NCBI GenBank assembly: GCA_035564555.1
Contig: DATMTS010000023.1
Coordinates: 1-9,705 of the forward strand
DNA length: 9,705 nucleotides
Source of the DNA: DATMTS01 sp035564555
Lineage (GTDB): Bacteria; Actinomycetota; Actinomycetes; Actinomycetales; Microbacteriaceae
Reading direction: 5' to 3'
This document shows positions 5,887 through 9,705 of the stretch, in pieces. How positions within the stretch are numbered: position 1 is the stretch's first letter; every line of letters begins with the position of its first letter. The position numbers and the translations under genes are program-made. The notes below the pieces were generated by a model that did not search any database, was not told the origin of the DNA, and was given only the letters and a program-made list of their open reading frames with translations.

Positions 5887-7038
5887 TCAACAGATTTCTG
5901 GGTTTTGGTCTCCGATGACCCCGCCGTTTGCCCACGGTTTGCCCACACTTGCGAGCCGTCGACCGTCATCCAGGCGTTGAGCGACGGCATCCAAGTCGTC
6001 CTCGAAGAGGTCACTATAGGTGTCGAGCGTCATCGCTGCAGAAGCATGACCGAGCATGCGCTGGACGGAGAGAACGCTTGCCCCCGAACTAATCGCGAGA
6101 CTCGCTGCTGTGTGGCGAAGATCGTGAAGGGTTAGATCGGTAGGGATTGAAGGGTCGATTCTATGCGCCCGCTTCTTTGCCTCTTGGAACCAGCCTCGTG
6201 TAAATGAGGGCGGACGTTGGTAGGTGCCGGCCGGCCCAGGGAATAGCAATTCGTCGCCATCTTTGCCGGTACACCAGTCGGCGAGGGGCGAGGCCAAGAA
6301 TGCCGGGAATGGAACGCTGCGCTTCTCGTGCGATTTTGGCGTGCCGGGCTCGATTCTTCCTGCAACGAACGGAGCGTTGGCCTGAATCAGTACCCGACGG
6401 CGCAGCATGTCGATGCTGTGCATGCGCAAGGCAACAACCTCACCCCACCTCAACCCGGTATACGCCAGGAGACGGACGAGTAGTGCGCGCTCTCCACATT
6501 GCTGAGCAAGTATTTCGACCTGCGCATGGCCGAGATACCGACGCTTCTTCTTCATTTTGCGCGGCAAGCCCACGTCGCGCGCTGGATTGACGGGGATCCT
6601 GCGGTCTCTCACGGCACCATCGATAATGCCTGCGAGGATTCCGCATGCGCGAATCGTGACTGTGGCACTTCGCTGAGAGGCCAGCCCAGTAATCCATGCT
6701 TGAACCTCGGAATGTTGAATCGCACCCAGTTGTCGATGCGCCCAAGTTGGCGCAACGTGCACTCGCCAAGCGGTGTCAAGGACGCTGTATGACGATGGTT
6801 TGAGCGTTGCCTTCTTTGCGGCGAGCCAGCCAACCGCGAGGTCCTGAATGGCGATGCGCGCCGCCCTCGGGTCAATGTATTCACCCGTTGCCTTCTTCAC
6901 TTCAACCGAGGCCAGGAAGAGCTCGGCTTCGCGCCGGGTTCTGAATCCCCTTTTGTCGGTCTGAGCATGGTCAGGTTTGCGATAACGAACCCTGTAACGC
7001 TTGCCTGCGGTGGTCTCGTATGCGGTTACAGAGCCCAC
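5887..7038 (-). CDS. int: Tyrosine recombinase / site-specific integrase
   Basis: 383 residues with the normal three-part phage/ICE integrase plan. An N-terminal AP2-like arm-binding region (about 1-55, containing KRYRVRYRKPD and a FRTRREAE helix) comes first. A SAM-like core-binding domain follows (about 62-150). The catalytic domain (about 165-360) has all expected residues: Arg197 in TGLRWGE, Lys235 in TPKSHEKR, His305 and Arg308 in HDLRH, His331 in LGHAS, and the nucleophile Tyr341 in DTYSDLF. It should catalyse integration and excision at the neighbouring tRNA-Tyr, since its 3' end lies 28 nt from the tRNA. The start is the GTG at 7038, preceded by GGGAGG; the ATG two bases upstream is in another frame and stops at once. 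No catalytic residue is missing, so it may be functional. Confidence 0.95.
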   Translation of the reverse strand: MGSVTAYETTAGKRYRVRYRKPDHAQTDKRGFRTRREAELFLASVEVKKATGEYIDPRAARIAIQDLAVGWLAAKKATLKPSSYSVLDTAWRVHVAPTWAHRQLGAIQHSEVQAWITGLASQRSATVTIRACGILAGIIDGAVRDRRIPVNPARDVGLPRKMKKKRRYLGHAQVEILAQQCGERALLVRLLAYTGLRWGEVVALRMHSIDMLRRRVLIQANAPFVAGRIEPGTPKSHEKRSVPFPAFLASPLADWCTGKDGDELLFPGPAGTYQRPPSFTRGWFQEAKKRAHRIDPSIPTDLTLHDLRHTAASLAISSGASVLSVQRMLGHASAAMTLDTYSDLFEDDLDAVAQRLDDGRRLASVGKPWANGGVIGDQNPEIC

Positions 7039-7128
7039 ATGCCCTCCCGTTCGTCATTCATCCCCGCGTCAGTCTGTTACGTGTCGCGGAAGGATGAAGC
7101 TGATCCGTCTGGTCATCACGTAAGCACG

Positions 7129-7637
7129 GTGGATGAGACGCTATTTCGAACCTCCGACGTCGCGTTCCAGCTTGACGGAGCCGCTCTGATTGTTGGCGGT
7201 CCTGCGGCGACTGTGGCGTCGGGCAGACTGTTCGGGTGGATAGGCAACCGCCAGCGCCAAGGCCTTGGGGCTCTTCTGGCGAAGAAGCAGTTGAATTGTG
7301 CCGGGAGTGGATGGTCTACCTCGGTGCTGTGGATACCGTTGTGGCGTCCGGAGAGGCGCGCCGGGTGTGTGATCTCTACAGCTCCCTCCACGTTGCGTGG
7401 GTCGACAACAAGTTAGGGAATCTCGACGTCGACGCCGTCGAGAAGGCAGCAACCCTCGCGGCGGCCGACGGCAGGCGCTCTCTGATATTTGTGGCCGGCG
7501 GGGTGCGACCGGTCGCGCGACTGCGCGCGGATGCTCTCGGTGTGGCACTTCTTCGCTACGACGCCCACGGGGGTGACCTGGATGGCGCAAACACGTTGGG
7601 TCGGCAACTTTGCGCTTCGGGGTTGGCTCCCAAGTAG
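7129..7637 (+). pseudogene. Probable frameshifted gene: small N-terminal module plus Mrr-like nuclease domain
   Basis: Two reading frames each give protein-like sequence in the same direction. From a GTG at 7129, one frame reads VDETLFRTSDVAFQLDGAAL, then IVGGPAATVASGRLFGWIGNRQRQ. This resembles a short module I recall in actinobacterial hypothetical proteins. After about 7260 that frame turns into composition typical of a non-coding frame. The next frame (open from 7176) carries the proline-rich linker and nuclease-like domain listed separately. Joining them needs a shift of one base near 7236-7260; no slippery heptamer for programmed frameshifting is visible. Neither segment has a clear ribosome binding site. 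I read it as one gene broken by an indel, perhaps with internal loss. Two separate short genes, or a sequencing error, are alternatives. Confidence 0.45.
7236..7637 (+). CDS. Mrr-like restriction endonuclease domain fragment, active site apparently lost
   Basis: 133 residues from a GTG at 7236 that has no Shine-Dalgarno sequence. After a proline-rich start (RQPPAPRPWGSSGEE), the segment from AVELCREWMVYLGA to about LGRQLCASGL follows the pattern of Mrr-type endonuclease domains of actinobacteria: helix EWMVYLGA, strand with Asp46, strand VAWVDNK, helix, then strand RRSLIFVAGG. In active relatives the second strand carries Q-x-K after the D; here the same place reads W55-V-D57, so two catalytic residues appear to be replaced (Lys59 is close but out of register). 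Mrr-like domains cleave DNA, often modified DNA. This copy is probably inactive. The domain call rests on remembered family patterns and is moderate. It ends 9 bp before the convergent relaxase gene. Confidence 0.5.
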   Translation: MDRQPPAPRPWGSSGEEAVELCREWMVYLGAVDTVVASGEARRVCDLYSSLHVAWVDNKLGNLDVDAVEKAATLAAADGRRSLIFVAGGVRPVARLRADALGVALLRYDAHGGDLDGANTLGRQLCASGLAPK

Positions 7638-7646
7638 CATCCTCGA

Positions 7647-9705
7647 TCACCGCAGCGTTGGGGCGACAGAGCTCGCGGCGTTCGCGATCTCGGTTGGGCT
7701 CGCATCGGCTCGCGCCGCACGGTTGAGTTCGGTTCGGGCTGCCGCGCGCGACTTTTCGATGGCGTCCTCGATGACCTGCCGTTGCATCGCCTCGACCAGT
7801 TGCGCTTTCGCGGAAGCCTCGGTCGACGCGATAAGGATGGCGGCGTTGTGTTCTTTGCCGCGGGTAAGTCCCACGTAGAGTCCGGCGGCGTCGACTCCGG
7901 GTCCGACGAGGGAAAGATCGGTGGTCTCGCCTTGGACACCGTAGACGGTCGTGGCGTATCCCAGGTGGAGGTGCGAGCTGGCGTAGTCGTGGGTGATCTT
8001 TCGCAGGTCGGACGAGTCCGATGTGGAGGCGAGGATCACGTGCTCGGACGTGACCTTTTTCACGACCCAGTTCTGCCGGTTCTGCACGTCCGTGGTGCTG
8101 TCATTGCGGCGGGTTTGGACGATGTCGCCGGCGAAGATCGCCTGCCCGCCCTGACCGGACGTCGCCTGCCGGGTATCGAGGGAGCCGGTGCTGATACGGC
8201 GGGCCTGGATGTCCTCGCTGACAGTCTGAGCCTCACCATGGGTCGCGGCGACCAAGGCGATGGTCTGACCCCTTCGTGTCGCATCGAGCCATGCCGTGAC
8301 CATCGCATCGCGTGCATCGACGTCGTTGCTGGTGAGGACAACGTGCCCGGTACGAATCAGGTCGTCGGCGACGCCCAGAGCGACGTCTCGACCATAGGTA
8401 TTGCGCAAACGCAAACTCAGCTCTGCCCAGGCGGGATCCTTGTATCGGTGGATCGTTGCGAGCTCGACGTGATCGGCTGCGCGGCGCCAGAACAGGCTCA
8501 TGGCTCCGGAATGCCCGACGGGGAGGGCTTGGTATTGGTCGCCGACGAGCGCGACTCCGGCGCGGGTGCGTTCTAAGACGTCGAGGAGTGCGTTGGCGGC
8601 TTCCAGGTCGAGCATGCCCGCCTCGTCGACAACGATGCGGTCACCGGGCCGGATCCTGATCCGCGGCCCGGTGTAGGTGTTGCCGGTTGTCGGGTCGGAT
8701 TGGCCGATCTGCAGTCGCGTCCACACGGTTGCGCCGGCTTCGTTGGTCGTCCACCGCCAACCGTAGTCGTGAAGAAGCTGATGCAGAGAGGAGGATGCGG
8801 TTTGTGTTTCGCGGCCGGCGACGGCGGAGGCTTTCTTGGTCGGCGCCACGATGATCATGTTGCGCCCGCGTCGTCGTAGGGCGGCGCCGGCGACCTTCAG
8901 CATGGTCGTCTTGCCGGTGCCAGCAGCGCCCGAGATCGCGACGCTTCGGGAGGTTCCAGCGATGGCGGCGGCCCCATCGATCTGACCGTCGTCGAGAGAC
9001 CGTTCGGGTTCGACTGCCCGGGCGATTGCGGTGACCTCCTCGGCCACCAGCGGGACTCCCGGCGTGGAAAGTGATTCGATTCGACGGGCGAGGATCGTCT
9101 TCAGCGTCGCGGTGGAGGTCGCCATCAGCCGTTTGACGTGCCCGGGAATGTTGGGCTCCGATAGGAGGGTCACGGTGTGGGTGCTGATCGCCGCGGCGGT
9201 CACAGTGTCGATGACCGCATTCAGCTCGGCTCGGTCAGCAATCACACCTGTTGCGGCGATGGCGCGGATCGCGCCGGCCCGCACATCCATCTCGCTGAAC
9301 CGGCCACCGGTACCGGTGGAGCGGGCGTCCGCGTCCACGATCGCCTTCGCCGCCATCAACTCGAGGTCAAGATCCTCGATGGCCACTGCGTAGACAGGGA
9401 CGGCATCCCGCTCCGGTCCGAGCCGCGGATCCGCTGTGGCCAGCTCGTTCCGGATGAGTGTCGCCCAATCGTCCTCATCAAGGTGGCCTGGCTTGTCGGG
9501 TCGGCCGGTGGCCCATGCCCACCGGTCGATCTGGTTCAGCACATCCCGCGACGGCTCCTGCCCGGGATACTGCTCCCGCCACCACCGCGTGCGGGCGGCC
9601 TTGTTGGTCTCAATCTGTGCGGACCTCTTCGACAACGGCCGCACCAAATGCTGCAACTGCGCGATCTCACCATCAGCGTTGAGGGTGAACCCTTTCGCCG
9701 CCAAC
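7647..9705 (-). CDS. MobF/TraA-type conjugative relaxase, C-terminal helicase part (N-terminus outside window)
   Basis: At least 685 residues, open at the right edge; the true start lies beyond 9705. Numbering from the first complete codon (9704), a RecD/TraI-like superfamily 1 helicase is clear. Walker A GAAGTGKTT is at 259-267, VAPTKKA at 287-293, the Walker B/motif II DEAGMLD at 360-366, motif III GDQYQALP at 388-395, IHRYKDPAW at 418-426, YGVQGETTD at 588-596, and motif VI-like VGLTRGK at 611-617. The N-terminal 230 residues resemble the linker region between relaxase and helicase domains in actinobacterial TraA proteins. In MobF proteins, the missing N-terminal relaxase nicks oriT and the helicase unwinds the transferred strand. 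The C-terminus is alanine-rich and charged. A stand-alone AAA/RecD-like helicase cannot be ruled out without the upstream sequence. Confidence 0.85.
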   Translation of the reverse strand, partial: LAAKGFTLNADGEIAQLQHLVRPLSKRSAQIETNKAARTRWWREQYPGQEPSRDVLNQIDRWAWATGRPDKPGHLDEDDWATLIRNELATADPRLGPERDAVPVYAVAIEDLDLELMAAKAIVDADARSTGTGGRFSEMDVRAGAIRAIAATGVIADRAELNAVIDTVTAAAISTHTVTLLSEPNIPGHVKRLMATSTATLKTILARRIESLSTPGVPLVAEEVTAIARAVEPERSLDDGQIDGAAAIAGTSRSVAISGAAGTGKTTMLKVAGAALRRRGRNMIIVAPTKKASAVAGRETQTASSSLHQLLHDYGWRWTTNEAGATVWTRLQIGQSDPTTGNTYTGPRIRIRPGDRIVVDEAGMLDLEAANALLDVLERTRAGVALVGDQYQALPVGHSGAMSLFWRRAADHVELATIHRYKDPAWAELSLRLRNTYGRDVALGVADDLIRTGHVVLTSNDVDARDAMVTAWLDATRRGQTIALVAATHGEAQTVSEDIQARRISTGSLDTRQATSGQGGQAIFAGDIVQTRRNDSTTDVQNRQNWVVKKVTSEHVILASTSDSSDLRKITHDYASSHLHLGYATTVYGVQGETTDLSLVGPGVDAAGLYVGLTRGKEHNAAILIASTEASAKAQLVEAMQRQVIEDAIEKSRAAARTELNRAARADASPTEIANAASSVAPTLR

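Larger units (their letters stand above)
5859..9705. mobile_element. One end of an integrative (probably conjugative or mobilizable) element in tRNA-Tyr
   Basis: The stretch from the tRNA 3' end to the right edge holds a tyrosine recombinase, a probably broken nuclease-like gene and a MobF-type relaxase/helicase. These are hallmarks of an integrated conjugative or mobilizable element of the actinobacterial type. Integrase DNA looks clearly less GC-rich than the sugar operon or the relaxase; for example 6121-6180 is about 52% GC against about 73% for 8881-8940. This suggests a mosaic origin. The far end, type IV secretion or TraB-like transfer genes, and replication genes would lie outside. 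The left boundary is inferred. Confidence 0.72.

Noticed and set aside
5877..6694. CCCAGTAATC repeated at 5877-5886 and 6685-6694, considered as att or recombinase sites
   Set aside because: The second copy is inside the integrase coding sequence and the match is only 10 bp; chance or codon use explains it.
6967..7128. Upstream part of the plus-strand frame leading into the broken nuclease gene
   Set aside because: It is antisense to the integrase start, has no ribosome binding site, and lacks protein-like character before about 7129.
7782..8576. 264-codon plus-strand open frame opposite the relaxase helicase
   Set aside because: It is antisense to conserved helicase motifs; no domain seen.
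1..9705. CRISPR arrays, rRNA genes, riboswitches, insertion sequences
   Set aside because: No regularly spaced repeats, rRNA-like sequence, recognisable riboswitch core or transposase was seen.

Overview
The window looks like a chromosomal segment of a high-GC actinobacterium, most likely a Micrococcales/Microbacteriaceae-type organism. I infer this from GC-rich codon use, GTG starts, actinobacterial-type LacI operators, a class II tRNA-Tyr with encoded CCA, and the look of the proteins; no species can be named from sequence alone.

Layout. (1) At 1-410, on the minus strand, is a YajQ-family gene cut by the left edge, with a probable leaderless promoter. (2) Two strong hairpins lie at 454-539; the larger is the likely terminator of the neighbouring operon. 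(3) At 581-3608, on the minus strand, is a three-gene sugar ABC importer operon: lipoprotein substrate-binding protein, permease, and a single-domain ATPase. The proteins most resemble the fructose-type FrcB/FrcC/FrcA group. (4) Divergently, at 3724-5665 on the plus strand, are a LacI-family regulator and an overlapping PfkB-family sugar kinase. The 115-bp intergenic region holds two exact 16-bp inverted copies of a LacI-type operator, 79 bp apart centre to centre, flanking both promoters. The five genes read as one regulon: import of a free sugar, phosphorylation by the kinase, and repression by the LacI protein until an effector appears.

(5) At 5774-5858, on the plus strand, is tRNA-Tyr (anticodon GTA). 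(6) From the 3' end of that tRNA to the right edge lies what appears to be one end of an integrative mobile element. A tyrosine recombinase (5887-7038, minus) points at the tRNA. It is followed by a probably frameshifted gene whose C-terminal part resembles an Mrr-like endonuclease domain with its catalytic Q-x-K lost (7129-7637, plus). Last is the C-terminal helicase half of a MobF/TraA-type conjugative relaxase (7647 to beyond the right edge, minus). The other attachment site, the relaxase N-terminus and the rest of the element lie outside.

I found no clearly new biological system. The points most worth a second look are the degenerate nuclease gene inside the element, the twin-operator divergent promoter, and the yajQ / tRNA-Tyr neighbourhood as an integration hotspot.
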